A model generated the notes under the pieces. That model saw only the letters and a list, made by a program, of their open reading frames with translations, ran no database searches and was not told where the DNA came from. From NCBI RefSeq assembly GCF_009939005.1, contig NZ_JAACJS010000012.1, forward strand, positions 62,001 through 126,000: a stretch of 64,000 bases of DNA. Reading direction: 5' to 3'. This DNA is from Sediminibacterium roseum (GTDB lineage: Bacteria > Bacteroidota > Bacteroidia > Chitinophagales > Chitinophagaceae). Positions 33,970 through 42,110 of the stretch are shown here, piece by piece. Both the position numbers and the translations under genes were made by a program. Every line of letters starts with the position of its first letter. The stretch's first letter is position 1.

Positions 33970-35901
33970 ATGATAAAAATCAGTTTCCCGGATGGAGCGG
34001 TACGCGAGTATGAAAGTGGCGTTTCCGCATTGGATGTAGCAAAATCGATCAGCGAAGGGCTCGCACGCAAAGTGCTGGCCGCAAATGTGAACGGACAGGT
34101 TTGGGACGCCACGCGCCCCATCACGGCAGATGCCGAGTTGAAATTGCTGACATGGAACGACGCAGAAGGGCAAAACACGTTCTGGCACTCCTCGGCCCAC
34201 CTGATGGCCGAAGCGGTGGAATCTTTGTTCCCGGGGGTTAAATTCTGGGTAGGGCCGGCGCTCGACAAGGGGTTTTATTATGATATGGATCTTGGCGACC
34301 GGAAGATGACCGAAGAGGACCTGCTCCTGCTCGAAAAGAAAATGAATGAACTGGCCAGGCAGTCGAATGCCTATACCCGCCGCGAGATCTCAAAAGCAGA
34401 TGCGATAAAATATTTCTCGGAAAAAGGAGATGAATACAAGCTCGACCTGCTTCAGAACCTTGAAGACGGCGGCATCACTTTCTATACACAGGGCGGGTTT
34501 ACCGATCTGTGCCGTGGGCCGCATATACCCAATACCAGCTTTATCAAAGCGATCAAACTCACCAATATTTCAGGAGCATACTGGAAGGGCGATGAGAAGA
34601 ACAAAATGCTTACACGCGTGTACGGTGTAACCTTTCCGAGCCAGAAAGAACTGGACGAATATGTGCAGATGCTCGAAGAAGCCAAGAAGCGCGACCACAG
34701 GAAGCTGGGCAAAGAGCTGGGTATCTACACCATGAACGACGACATCGGCCAGGGCCTTATTCTCTGGATGCCGAACGGTACCGTGATCATAGAAGAGCTC
34801 GAAAAACTGGCGAAGGAAACAGAAACAGCGGGCGGCTACAAACGCGTGGTTACACCACACATCGCGAAAGAAAACCTGTACCTCACCAGCGGGCACCTTC
34901 CGTATTATGCAGACAGCATGTTCCCGCCAATGGAGATGGATGGAGAGAAATATTATCTCAAGGCGATGAACTGCCCGCACCACCACAAAATATTCGACGC
35001 AGAGCCCAAGAGCTACCGCGATCTCCCATACCGCCTCGCAGAATACGGAACCTGTTACCGCTACGAACAAAGCGGTGAATTGTTCGGACTGATGCGTGTA
35101 AGGTGTTTGCACATGAACGATGCGCATATCTATTGCTCAAAGGAACAATTCAAGAAAGAGTTCCAGGCAGTGAACGATATGTACCTGAAATATTTCAAAA
35201 TATTCGGAATCGATAAATACGTGATGCGCCTGTCGCTCCACGATCCAGAGAAACTTGGCCAGAAATACATCAACGAACCGGAGCTCTGGCAGGAAACGGA
35301 AGAGCTGGTGAGAAATGTATTGATCGAAACCGGCGTTCCTTTTGTAGAAGTGAAGGGAGAGGGCGCATTCTATGGCCCTAAGATCGATGTACAGATCTGG
35401 AGCGCGATCGGCCGCGAATTTACGCTGGCCACCAACCAGGTGGATTTTGCGCAGCCGCGCAGCTTCAATCTCTCGTTCACCAACAAAGACAATGAACCCG
35501 AGATCCCGCTGATTATTCACCGCGCACCATTGGGAACACACGAACGTTTCATCGGCTTTTTGCTGGAGCATTATGCCGGAAAGTTCCCGGTATGGCTGGC
35601 GCCGCTGCAGGTAAAGATCCTGCCGATCAGCGATAAGTTCATGGAATATGCTGAATCTATTCAACAACAGCTGCTCGCCGTTGGGGTAAGGGTGGAGATA
35701 GACGACAGGCAGGAAAAGATCGGCAGAAAGATCCGCGATACCGAAATGATGAAGGTGCCGTACATGCTGGTAGTAGGGGAGAAAGAGGCCACCGAGAACA
35801 AGCTCTCTATCCGCCGCCAGGGCAAAGGAGATATGGGCTCTGAAGATCCCGGCACTTTTATTGCAATGATCCTTGATGAGATTAACAACAGGAAAGCTTA
35901 A
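33970..35901 (+). CDS. thrS: Threonine--tRNA ligase
   Basis: A 643-residue class II aminoacyl-tRNA synthetase. Order: TGS domain (1-60, starting MIKISFPDGAVREYESG), the editing domain with HSSAHLMAEAV (about 77-87) and TDLCRGPHIPNT, the catalytic core with the zinc ligand Cys in MNCPHHHKIF and motif 2 LAEYGTCYRYEQSG, motif 3 around IIHRAPLGTHERF, and the anticodon-binding domain. Full length, so it should both charge and proofread. It heads the thrS-infC-rpmI-rplT cluster; the gap to infC is 113 bp. Confidence 0.97.
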   Translation: MIKISFPDGAVREYESGVSALDVAKSISEGLARKVLAANVNGQVWDATRPITADAELKLLTWNDAEGQNTFWHSSAHLMAEAVESLFPGVKFWVGPALDKGFYYDMDLGDRKMTEEDLLLLEKKMNELARQSNAYTRREISKADAIKYFSEKGDEYKLDLLQNLEDGGITFYTQGGFTDLCRGPHIPNTSFIKAIKLTNISGAYWKGDEKNKMLTRVYGVTFPSQKELDEYVQMLEEAKKRDHRKLGKELGIYTMNDDIGQGLILWMPNGTVIIEELEKLAKETETAGGYKRVVTPHIAKENLYLTSGHLPYYADSMFPPMEMDGEKYYLKAMNCPHHHKIFDAEPKSYRDLPYRLAEYGTCYRYEQSGELFGLMRVRCLHMNDAHIYCSKEQFKKEFQAVNDMYLKYFKIFGIDKYVMRLSLHDPEKLGQKYINEPELWQETEELVRNVLIETGVPFVEVKGEGAFYGPKIDVQIWSAIGREFTLATNQVDFAQPRSFNLSFTNKDNEPEIPLIIHRAPLGTHERFIGFLLEHYAGKFPVWLAPLQVKILPISDKFMEYAESIQQQLLAVGVRVEIDDRQEKIGRKIRDTEMMKVPYMLVVGEKEATENKLSIRRQGKGDMGSEDPGTFIAMILDEINNRKA

Positions 35902-35911
35902 CAGCCAACGC

Positions 35912-35968
35912 TCCGGGACACGGGTCTTTAAAAAAAGCCCGCGGCCCGGAGCGCAAAGCTCGAAGCTT
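35912..35968 (+). repeat. Leader repeat element, copy 2 (upstream of infC)
   Basis: TCCGGGACACGGGTC, a run of A, GCCCGCGGCCCGGA, then GCGCAAAGCTCGAAGCTTTA. The first and last parts can pair (TCCGGG with CCCGGA). It resembles copy 1 in order and sequence and ends about 46 nt before infC. Confidence 0.65.
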
Positions 35969-36014
35969 TAGTCTTATATTTACAACCAAACAATTATTAA
36001 CCAAACAAGTTTTA

Positions 36015-36602
36015 ATGGCATTACCACCAAGAGGGGGCGGAAGATTTAATCCCCGGTTTAACAGGCAGCCGGAGCCTGAACATCGTATCAACGAAAGAAT
36101 CCGGGTTCCACAGGTGAGACTGGTAGGCGACAATGTTACGGTTGGCGTATATTCAACCATGGAAGCGCTGAAAATTGCGCAGGAGCAGGAACTCGACCTG
36201 GTAGAAATATCTCCCACAGCAGATCCACCGGTTTGTAAGGTGATCGACTACAAGAAATTCCTCTACGAAAAGAAGAAGAAAGAGAAAGAAATGAAGGCCA
36301 ATTCCAAGCAGAGCGAGGTCAAGGAGATCCGCTTTACGCCTGGAACAGACGACCATGACTTCGATTTCAAGGCAAAACATGCAGAAAAGTTCCTCAAAGA
36401 CGGCAACAAAGTAAAGGCCTACGTGCAGTTCAAGGGGCGTGCCATCATGTTCCAGGACCGCGGCCAGCTCCTGCTCCTCAAGTTCGCCGAAAGGCTCGCA
36501 GAAGCCGGCGTGCTCGAAAGCATGCCGAAACTGGAAGGAAAAAGAATGTTCGCCATCTTTACACCGAAAACGGGGAGCAATAAAAAGAAAGCAGCAGTAT
36601 AA
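36015..36602 (+). CDS. infC: Translation initiation factor IF-3
   Basis: A 195-residue initiation factor that keeps 30S subunits free and checks start codon choice. The N-terminal domain starts at HRINERIRVPQVRLVGDN (25-42), the linker is the Lys-rich YEKKKKEKEMK, and the C-terminal domain holds VKEIRFTPGTDDHDF and GRAIMFQDRGQ. The start codon is ATG (36015), not the rare AUU used for autoregulation in Escherichia coli; a Gly/Arg/Pro-rich extension of about 20 residues precedes the conserved domain. The transcript probably ends at the terminator at 36647. Confidence 0.96.
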   Translation: MALPPRGGGRFNPRFNRQPEPEHRINERIRVPQVRLVGDNVTVGVYSTMEALKIAQEQELDLVEISPTADPPVCKVIDYKKFLYEKKKKEKEMKANSKQSEVKEIRFTPGTDDHDFDFKAKHAEKFLKDGNKVKAYVQFKGRAIMFQDRGQLLLLKFAERLAEAGVLESMPKLEGKRMFAIFTPKTGSNKKKAAV

Positions 36603-36637
36603 TTAATTAGCAATTAGGAATTAGTAATTAAGAATTT
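36601..36637. repeat. AATTAGGAATT repeat, single arm, after infC
   Basis: Repeated AATTAG/AATTAGGAATTAG words directly after the infC stop codon. It matches one arm of the inverted repeats at 25773 and 50420, but no opposite arm is present here. Confidence 0.7.
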
Positions 36638-36646
36638 TTATCTGGG

Positions 36647-36682
36647 AAAAGCGAACTGCCGGCTTGGGGGTTCGCTTTTTTT
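36647..36682 (+). terminator. Rho-independent terminator after infC
   Basis: AAAAGCGAAC and GTTCGCTTTT pair in a 10-bp stem around a 13-nt loop that can extend the stem, and a run of T follows. Confidence 0.88.
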
Positions 36683-36767
36683 ATTTGATATGTTTTTGGG
36701 TTTAATGTGTTTTGGGGTGGGTTTGGGGGTTTTTGGGCTAAAAAAATGGGGATTTGAGCTGTGGCAT

Positions 36768-36798
36768 TTTGAAAATTCAACGCTCTCCCGTACCTTCG
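36768..36798 (+). promoter_or_regulatory. Putative promoter of rpmI-rplT
   Basis: TTTG at 36768-36771 and TACCTTCG at 36791-36798, 19 bp apart, fit the Bacteroidota TTTG / TAnnTTTG pattern with one mismatch in the -7 box. It would start a leader of roughly 77 nt before rpmI. Confidence 0.6.
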
Positions 36799-36881
36799 CG
36801 CTCCATTTCCCACATGGCTCAACAAGTGTCCTGTCTGTTCAGGGCCGCCAGCAGGGTGTAATCTTTTAGTAGATTATTTAT

Positions 36882-37082
36882 ATGCCAAAGGTAAAAACAA
36901 ACTCAAGCGCAAAGAAGCGCTTCAAAGTTACCGGAACAGGTGAGATCACGTTCCAGAAAGCTTTCAAACGTCACATCCTGACGAAAAAATCCAAAAAACG
37001 CAAAAGGGCAATGAGGCAGAAAGGACTTGTTGGTTCAACCAACAAAGACTTTGTTCTGCGTTTGTTGCGTTTAAAAGGATAA
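36882..37082 (+). CDS. rpmI: 50S ribosomal protein L35
   Basis: A 66-residue basic protein of the large ribosomal subunit. [20 protein letters not shown] at the start and [13 protein letters not shown] in the middle are family marks, and the length is standard. It is separated from infC by a terminator and a likely own promoter, and is cotranscribed with rplT 72 bp downstream. Confidence 0.97.
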   Translation: MPKVKTNSSAKKRFKVTGTGEITFQKAFKRHILTKKSKKRKRAMRQKGLVGSTNKDFVLRLLRLKG

Positions 37083-37154
37083 TCCTTCCCGTTAAAAAAA
37101 AATTACAAAATCAGCAGGAAGCAGTGATGTGACCAGCTTCAAAAAAATTATAGT

Positions 37155-37499
37155 ATGCCACGTTCAAAAAATGCAGTAGCATCAAGAGCAAGGAGAAAAA
37201 GAATTCTCAAACAAGCCAAAGGCTTTTACGGTAAACGTAAAAACGTATATACCGTTGCGAAAAACATTGTAGAAAAAGGGATGACTTACAGCTATGTTGG
37301 CCGTAAGTTGAAAAAACGCGAATACCGCCAGCTCTGGATCGCACGTATCAACGCTGCGGTTCGTGCCGAAGGAATGACCTACAGCCAGTTCATCAACAAA
37401 CTCGCTGTTAAAGGAATCGACCTCAACCGCAAAGTATTGGCCGACCTCGCTATGAACGAACCAGCCAGCTTTACAGCTTTGGTAAATTCAGTTAAGTAA
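37155..37499 (+). CDS. rplT: 50S ribosomal protein L20
   Basis: A 114-residue assembly and 23S-binding protein. The N-terminus [24 protein letters not shown], then [18 protein letters not shown], is diagnostic. In other bacteria L20 represses the rpmI-rplT leader; a leader of about 77 nt exists here but no L20-binding fold was demonstrated. A strong terminator follows 29 bp after the stop codon. Confidence 0.97.
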   Translation: MPRSKNAVASRARRKRILKQAKGFYGKRKNVYTVAKNIVEKGMTYSYVGRKLKKREYRQLWIARINAAVRAEGMTYSQFINKLAVKGIDLNRKVLADLAMNEPASFTALVNSVK

Positions 37500-37528
37500 G
37501 CGCAAGGTTTTACCTGATATATCTGGAT

Positions 37529-37564
37529 AACGGGATGAATTTTTTCATCCCGTTTTCTTTTTAC
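37529..37564 (+). terminator. Rho-independent terminator after rplT
   Basis: An 11-bp perfect stem, AACGGGATGAA with TTCATCCCGTT, with a loop of T, followed by TTCTTTTT. Confidence 0.92.
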
Positions 37565-37593
37565 AACAAAGCATCTTGCGCCGCACCCGGGTG

Positions 37594-37665
37594 CAGGGCC
37601 TGGCGCCGCTCCAAAAAAAAGCTCGCGGGTCCTAGCGCACAGCTCAAGGCTTTACTCTATTTTTG
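37594..37665 (+). promoter_or_regulatory. Leader repeat element copy 3 and -7 box before speA
   Basis: GGGCCTGGCGCC, a run of eight A, GCTCGCGG, then GCGCACAGCTCAAGGCTTTA repeats the element seen before thrS and infC. It is followed directly by TATTTTTG (37658-37665), a match to the TAnnTTTG -7 box, 28 nt before the speA start codon. The element may therefore lie in the -33 region of the promoter. Confidence 0.55.
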
Positions 37666-37693
37666 TTTCCGGAAAAAAAAGACCGTCCCGTAA

Positions 37694-39124
37694 ATGAACA
37701 ACTCCTATACCTCGCTGGTAAACCAGACTTTCCATTTTCCGCAAGAAGGGTTCGACCAGAATGATGATGGTTATCTAGAATTCAATGGTCTCGACCTCAA
37801 AGCGCTGATCGATAAATACGGGACGCCGATGAAGCTTACCTATCTTCCCAAGATCGGTATGCAGATCAACAAGGCGAAGAAAATGTTTGAGAACGCTTTC
37901 AAGAAACACAAATACGAAGGCGAATACTTTTATTGCTACTGCACCAAGAGCTCGCACTTCTCTTTTATTGTTGAAGAAGCGCTGAAACACAATATTCACC
38001 TCGAAACTTCTTTTGCATACGATATCGAGATCATCAACCGCCTTTACCAGCGCAGGAAGATCAACAAAGAAACCTACATCATCTGCAACGGGTACAAGCA
38101 GAAAAATTATACATCACGCATTTCCAAACTCATCAACACCGGGTTTAAAAATGTGATCCCCATACTCGATAACAAGGAGGAACTGCAGGCCTACAAACGC
38201 AGCGCCAAAAACCCTTTCCGCCTCGGTATCCGTGTTGCAGCAGAAGAAGAACCCAATTTTCCTTTTTATACATCAAGGCTCGGCATCCGCGCAAAAGACA
38301 TTCTTGAGTTTTATGTGGATGAGATCGAAGGATACGAAGACAAGTTCCAGCTCAAAATGCTTCACATCTTCCTGAACAAAGGCATCAAGGACGATATCTA
38401 TTACTGGTCGGAACTCAACAAAATCATCAACCTCTATTGCCAGCTGAAAAAGATCTGTCCCGAACTGGATTCGATCAATATAGGCGGCGGTTTCCCGATC
38501 AAACATTCGCTGGGCTTTGAATACGATTACCAGTTCATGATCAACGAGATCGTGCGCAACATCAAAAAAGCCTGCAACAAGGCAAAAGTGCCGATGCCGA
38601 ATATCTACACCGAATTCGGAAGCTTCACGGTAGGAGAAAGCATGGCACATATCTACAGCGTGATCGGTCAGAAAATACAGAACGACCGCGAGTGCTGGTA
38701 CATGATCGATTCATCTTTCATTACCACCCTTCCAGACACATGGGGCATTGGTGAGAAATTCCTGATGCTGCCGGTGAACAAGTGGAACAATGAATACCAC
38801 CGCGTGGTACTCGGCGGTATTACCTGCGACAGCCACGATTATTACGATTCAGAAGAGCACATCAACGAAGTGTTCCTCCCGAAACTCAATACCGGGAAAG
38901 AAAAAGACGCAGCTGAAAACAAGGAGCCATTGTATGTGGGCTTTTTTCACACGGGCGCTTACCAGGACCAGATCAGCGGTTACGGCGGTATCAAACACTG
39001 CCTCATTCCATCACCCAAACACGTAATCGTTGAAGAAGACAAGAATGGTAAACTGGTAGACTGGGTCTATGCAAAAGAACAATCCGCACAGAGTATGCTG
39101 AAGATACTCGGTTACCTGAGATAA
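37694..39124 (+). CDS. speA: Arginine decarboxylase, short Bacteroidota form
   Basis: A 476-residue PLP-dependent decarboxylase of the alanine racemase fold (group IV) that makes agmatine from arginine. The PLP Lys is K85 in FYCYCTKSSHF; HLETSFAYDIE follows, the glycine-rich phosphate loop is SINIGGGFPIKHS, and the C-terminal part has GGITCDSHDYYD, with the Cys-Asp pair that contributes across the dimer. Escherichia coli SpeA is about 630-660 residues; the shorter form is usual in this phylum. Its product is used by AguA and AguB at 50570-52558. A terminator follows after 4 bp. Confidence 0.92.
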   Translation: MNNSYTSLVNQTFHFPQEGFDQNDDGYLEFNGLDLKALIDKYGTPMKLTYLPKIGMQINKAKKMFENAFKKHKYEGEYFYCYCTKSSHFSFIVEEALKHNIHLETSFAYDIEIINRLYQRRKINKETYIICNGYKQKNYTSRISKLINTGFKNVIPILDNKEELQAYKRSAKNPFRLGIRVAAEEEPNFPFYTSRLGIRAKDILEFYVDEIEGYEDKFQLKMLHIFLNKGIKDDIYYWSELNKIINLYCQLKKICPELDSINIGGGFPIKHSLGFEYDYQFMINEIVRNIKKACNKAKVPMPNIYTEFGSFTVGESMAHIYSVIGQKIQNDRECWYMIDSSFITTLPDTWGIGEKFLMLPVNKWNNEYHRVVLGGITCDSHDYYDSEEHINEVFLPKLNTGKEKDAAENKEPLYVGFFHTGAYQDQISGYGGIKHCLIPSPKHVIVEEDKNGKLVDWVYAKEQSAQSMLKILGYLR

Positions 39125-39128
39125 AGTT

Positions 39129-39157
39129 AAAAGTCCTGCAAAAGCGGGACTTTTTTT
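39129..39157 (+). terminator. Rho-independent terminator after speA
   Basis: AAAAGTCCTGC pairs with GCGGGACTTTT around AAAA with a run of T; it begins 4 nt after the stop codon. Confidence 0.92.
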
Positions 39158-39297
39158 ATAAAAGGCGCCTTGCACAAAACGAAATCTGTTATTTTGTATC
39201 CATAGAAATGGAACGTGGCAAAGAAGTGTGCGTACTGGCCTCATCATTCGATCATCACACACCGGCCCGGAAGCCTGGTGTACAAAAGAGTACCTGC

Positions 39298-39783
39298 ATG
39301 AAAAAAATAATTGCGCTGGCTGTTGTTCTGTCGCTGGTGGCAACTGTTGTTCATGCGCAAAACCCCAATGCGCCACGCGTGGCCTCTGAAGATTCCATCC
39401 GGTTTGTGGTGGCGCGGTTTGCCAACAGCCTCCGTACGAGCGATGCACGCAGCTACCTGCGGTGTTTCGCCGACAGCACCGTTGCCGTTGAAACGCTTGT
39501 ATACGATAAAAGAGGAATTGCCCAGCTCCGCCGTGAATCGCTTAAAGCAAATGCAGATGTGATTGCACAGCAACCCCCGGGTGCATTGCTTGAACAGGTT
39601 GAATTCGGCTCGGTAAAGGTAGATGGCCCGCTCGCATTTGCATGGGTGCCGTACAAATTGTTTTACGAAGGGAAACTGCAGTATTGCGGCGTGCAATCGT
39701 TCCAGTTCATCAGGATTATGGGTGTGTGGAAGATCTTTTATATGGTGGAGACCCGTTATACAAATAAATGCGGGCCCGTTTAG
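39298..39783 (+). CDS. Secreted NTF2-like (SnoaL-type) protein
   Basis: A 161-residue exported protein with signal MKKIIALAVVLSLVATVVHAQ. The ATG at 39298 was chosen for it; the frame is open 90 bp further up with no signal-like content. The mature part follows the cone-shaped NTF2 fold order: a first helix SIRFVVARFANSL, SYLRCFADSTVAVETLVYDKRG, then strands GPLAFAWVPYKLFYEG, CGVQSFQFIRIMGVWKIFYMVE. No catalytic residues can be assigned. Such proteins may bind small hydrophobic molecules. It is convergent with the sigma operon. Confidence 0.75.
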   Translation: MKKIIALAVVLSLVATVVHAQNPNAPRVASEDSIRFVVARFANSLRTSDARSYLRCFADSTVAVETLVYDKRGIAQLRRESLKANADVIAQQPPGALLEQVEFGSVKVDGPLAFAWVPYKLFYEGKLQYCGVQSFQFIRIMGVWKIFYMVETRYTNKCGPV

Positions 39784-39804
39784 GCCGTCATGATAACTTG
39801 TTGA

Positions 39805-40443
39805 TCAACTCTCGTCAAGCTCCGAAATACATTGTTTCAGCTCCGCCACGTACTTTCCATACAGTTTCTGCAAATACCATTTCGCAAAGAAATACATGAA
39901 CACGGTAAACACGGCCCCATAAACAATCAGGAAAGAAAAGATCTGCCAGGTAACAAATTTTCCACTGCCGAAACTGGAGTTTAGTCCAGGCGATTCCCTG
40001 AAGCTCCACTCAAGCAAACCCATGAAGAAGACACAAAGGGGAACCATTACGATGGCAAGTTGAAAACAACGCTTCACGAATTCATCGATGATGTTTACGA
40101 TCGTTTGCAGGTTCTCTTTTACGGGAAGCGCACCTGTGCTCAGCAACCTGGTCCGTTTCAGCAGGTAGCGCAGGAGGAACAGCACGCCGAGCGAAAAGAT
40201 CCCGAATACGGAAAAATAAATGCTGAATGCGCGGTCCTTACTGAAGATGCCCACAACCACGCACAATACGATGAACACGAGGCAAAACCTGATCTCGAAC
40301 AAAAGGCTGCGCTGGATCTTCTCCACAGCAGAATGGGTGCGTTTCTGGAGGAGCAACGCAATATCTGTGTCGGACCTGCCGGCATGGTCGGTGGCCAGTT
40401 TTAAATTGAGTTGCGATTTCAATTCGTCTAATTCCATGATCAA
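39805..40443 (-). CDS. Membrane protein in ECF sigma operon, possible regulator
   Basis: A 212-residue protein with an N-terminal cytoplasmic part of about 48 residues and about four membrane helices (FCLVFIVLCVVVGIF, YFSVFGIFSLGVLFLL, LAIVMVPLCVFFMGLL, FLIVYGAVFTVFMYFF), ending in a short helix AELKQCISELDES. It lies 4 bp after the sigma factor gene, the usual place of an anti-sigma factor, but has no recognisable anti-sigma or zinc motif (no HxxxCxxC). An alternative start is at 40437 (third codon Met). Function inferred only from location. Confidence 0.75.
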   Translation of the reverse strand: MIMELDELKSQLNLKLATDHAGRSDTDIALLLQKRTHSAVEKIQRSLLFEIRFCLVFIVLCVVVGIFSKDRAFSIYFSVFGIFSLGVLFLLRYLLKRTRLLSTGALPVKENLQTIVNIIDEFVKRCFQLAIVMVPLCVFFMGLLEWSFRESPGLNSSFGSGKFVTWQIFSFLIVYGAVFTVFMYFFAKWYLQKLYGKYVAELKQCISELDES

Positions 40444-40447
40444 TCTT

Positions 40448-40945
40448 TTAAAGAGCAGCTGCCTGCTTCTGTGTTTCTTCTTTCAATTTGATTTTGATGC
40501 GGTTCATTTTAACCGCAACATTGTTTGCCGTGATGCCCATCATGTCACCGATCTCTATGTAACTGTAATCTTCGAGATACAGCATCACGATCGCCTTATC
40601 GATCTTTGACAGGTTACCGATCGCCGCATACATCGCTTTTACTTTTTCTTCAATGGGATCGTAGGCCTCTTCATTTTGCTCGGGCACTACATCGGTAGAA
40701 TAGATCGACGGCGCTCTTTTCTCTTTCCTGAAAAATGTGATCGCGGTATTGAGCGCAATGCGGTACAACCACGTTGAGAATTTTGCATCGCCCCTGAAGT
40801 TTGCATACGCTTTCCATGCCTGCAGTGTGATCTCCTGGAACAGGTCCTCACGATCGGCGTGTTTGTCCATATAAAGGTTACATACCTTGTATATGATCTT
40901 CTGGTGTGCATTAAGTAGCGATATGAATTCTTTTTCCGATGCCAT
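40448..40945 (-). CDS. ECF-type RNA polymerase sigma factor
   Basis: A 165-residue sigma-70 family protein with only regions 2 and 4. Region 2 reads DLFQEITLQAWKAYANFRGD and FSTWLYRIALNTAITFFRK (-10 binding), and region 4 reads AIVMLYLEDYSYIEIGDMMGIT with the recognition helix NNVAVKMNRIKIKLKE (-35 binding). It starts 8 bp after the TraB/GumN gene stop codon and is followed 4 bp later by the membrane protein gene, so the three form one operon. It should direct a small stress or envelope regulon. Confidence 0.93.
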   Translation of the reverse strand: MASEKEFISLLNAHQKIIYKVCNLYMDKHADREDLFQEITLQAWKAYANFRGDAKFSTWLYRIALNTAITFFRKEKRAPSIYSTDVVPEQNEEAYDPIEEKVKAMYAAIGNLSKIDKAIVMLYLEDYSYIEIGDMMGITANNVAVKMNRIKIKLKEETQKQAAAL

Positions 40946-40953
40946 TGTTTGCT

Positions 40954-41817
40954 TTAGAACGTAACCGGCGTAAGTTTATAACCCTGCTTTCGCAACAAGT
41001 TCAGTACGCCGTTCTCTCCACCCAGGTGACCCGCACCAACGGCGAAAAAACTTGGTTTGGCCTGCATTGCCTTTACGATAACGGGCAGCCAGTTGCGGTT
41101 GCGCGTTATGATCAGGTTTTTCTCAATGCTGCCGCCGTTCATGCTGCTGCTGATGTAAGCGTATATGTGATCGATGTTTCGTTTTTTATAGAGGTCGATG
41201 AGCTTTTTCATTTCCAGTTTTGAACTGTCGAAGTTGAGCAATATATTCTTCAGGTCGTTCACCTGCGAATCAAGCGGTGTTTTGTCTATGGCGTTCATCT
41301 CGTCTTCAACCGTTTCAAGCCCCAGTACCGGGATCTTATGATCTCCCGCGATCTTTGCAAATTCTGTTTCCGGCTGGATGTTGTCGTTGCAGGTGATCAT
41401 CTTCAAACTCACCATACTCATACTCATGAAGGGTTTGAAATTGTTGAACAAGCCGAACGGCATGCCCACGATGTTCTGGAAGGCCTCGCTCATTTTTTTA
41501 TAATCCTCGGCGCCCACCATCGATTCGATCGTCCGGTCTTTCATAATCATTTTCTTTGCCATCTCCATTTGCATAGAGGCGAGATCATCCATTTTTAATT
41601 CACCGTAAAACTGCTTGGTATTTTTGATCCTGTTTTTGAGCGACTCTGAGATCGTAAAATCGGCTTTACAGGCCATGTGGATCGTACCAAAAACATAGGA
41701 GGGGGCTTTGAGCCCTTTGCCGCTTACTTCCCACAAAACGGATGACCTGGGCGCCTGGGCGAACAGGGTGGAAATGCCCGCAGCCAGGACAAAAAGAAAA
41801 GCGACGTTTTTTTTCAT
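40954..41817 (-). CDS. TraB/GumN family protein, secreted
   Basis: A 287-residue exported protein with signal MKKNVAFLFVLAAGISTLFAQ; the ATG at 41817 is preferred over one 6 codons upstream. The family's two motifs are present: SYVFGTIHMACK at the start of the domain and FFAVGAGHLGGENGVLNLLRKQGY at the end, which together form the metal-type active site of the ChaN/Tiki-like hydrolase fold. Some members are peptidases (Tiki). It is the first gene of the sigma factor operon, which suggests that the sigma system responds to something this protein processes or that it serves the same stress. Confidence 0.88.
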   Translation of the reverse strand: MKKNVAFLFVLAAGISTLFAQAPRSSVLWEVSGKGLKAPSYVFGTIHMACKADFTISESLKNRIKNTKQFYGELKMDDLASMQMEMAKKMIMKDRTIESMVGAEDYKKMSEAFQNIVGMPFGLFNNFKPFMSMSMVSLKMITCNDNIQPETEFAKIAGDHKIPVLGLETVEDEMNAIDKTPLDSQVNDLKNILLNFDSSKLEMKKLIDLYKKRNIDHIYAYISSSMNGGSIEKNLIITRNRNWLPVIVKAMQAKPSFFAVGAGHLGGENGVLNLLRKQGYKLTPVTF

Positions 41818-41935
41818 GAAGGGAGCTTTACGCATGAGTAGTTATTTGTTCGAATATATTACAATCCGGCTGCCCTGATTTATATGATTTCGGGCTTGTA
41901 TACCGGTAAAGTAAAGAACCAGGCGAAGCATACCC

Positions 41936-41970
41936 GGCAAAAAAGAGGCCCCGTGTGAAAACACGGGGCC
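41936..41970 (-). terminator. Rho-independent terminator on the minus strand, after hsp20
   Basis: GGCCCCGTGT and ACACGGGGCC pair perfectly around GAAA; read on the minus strand it is followed by TCTTTTTTG. It is about 140 bp downstream of the hsp20 stop. A very similar terminator is at 47518-47547. Confidence 0.8.
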
Positions 41971-42011
41971 GTAAACCAAAACCAACTGCTATGAAACAGT
42001 ATTTTTTTTGA

Positions 42012-42109
42012 GTGGTAAGCATAAGTGGTAAGCTCCGGGTTTCAGCACTGCGTCAAAGGCAGAATCGGCAGTGCTCATCCACCCAAAACTTACGACTTAC
42101 CACTTATAA
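42012..42109. repeat. Nested inverted repeat just downstream of hsp20
   Basis: The outer arms contain AAGTGGTAAG and CTTACCACTT (42012-42033 and 42088-42109), and inside are AGCACTGC and GCAGTGCT. The left outer arm itself repeats GTGGTAAGC twice. It begins next to the hsp20 stop codon and may protect or end that mRNA. Confidence 0.7.
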
Positions 42110-42110
42110 T

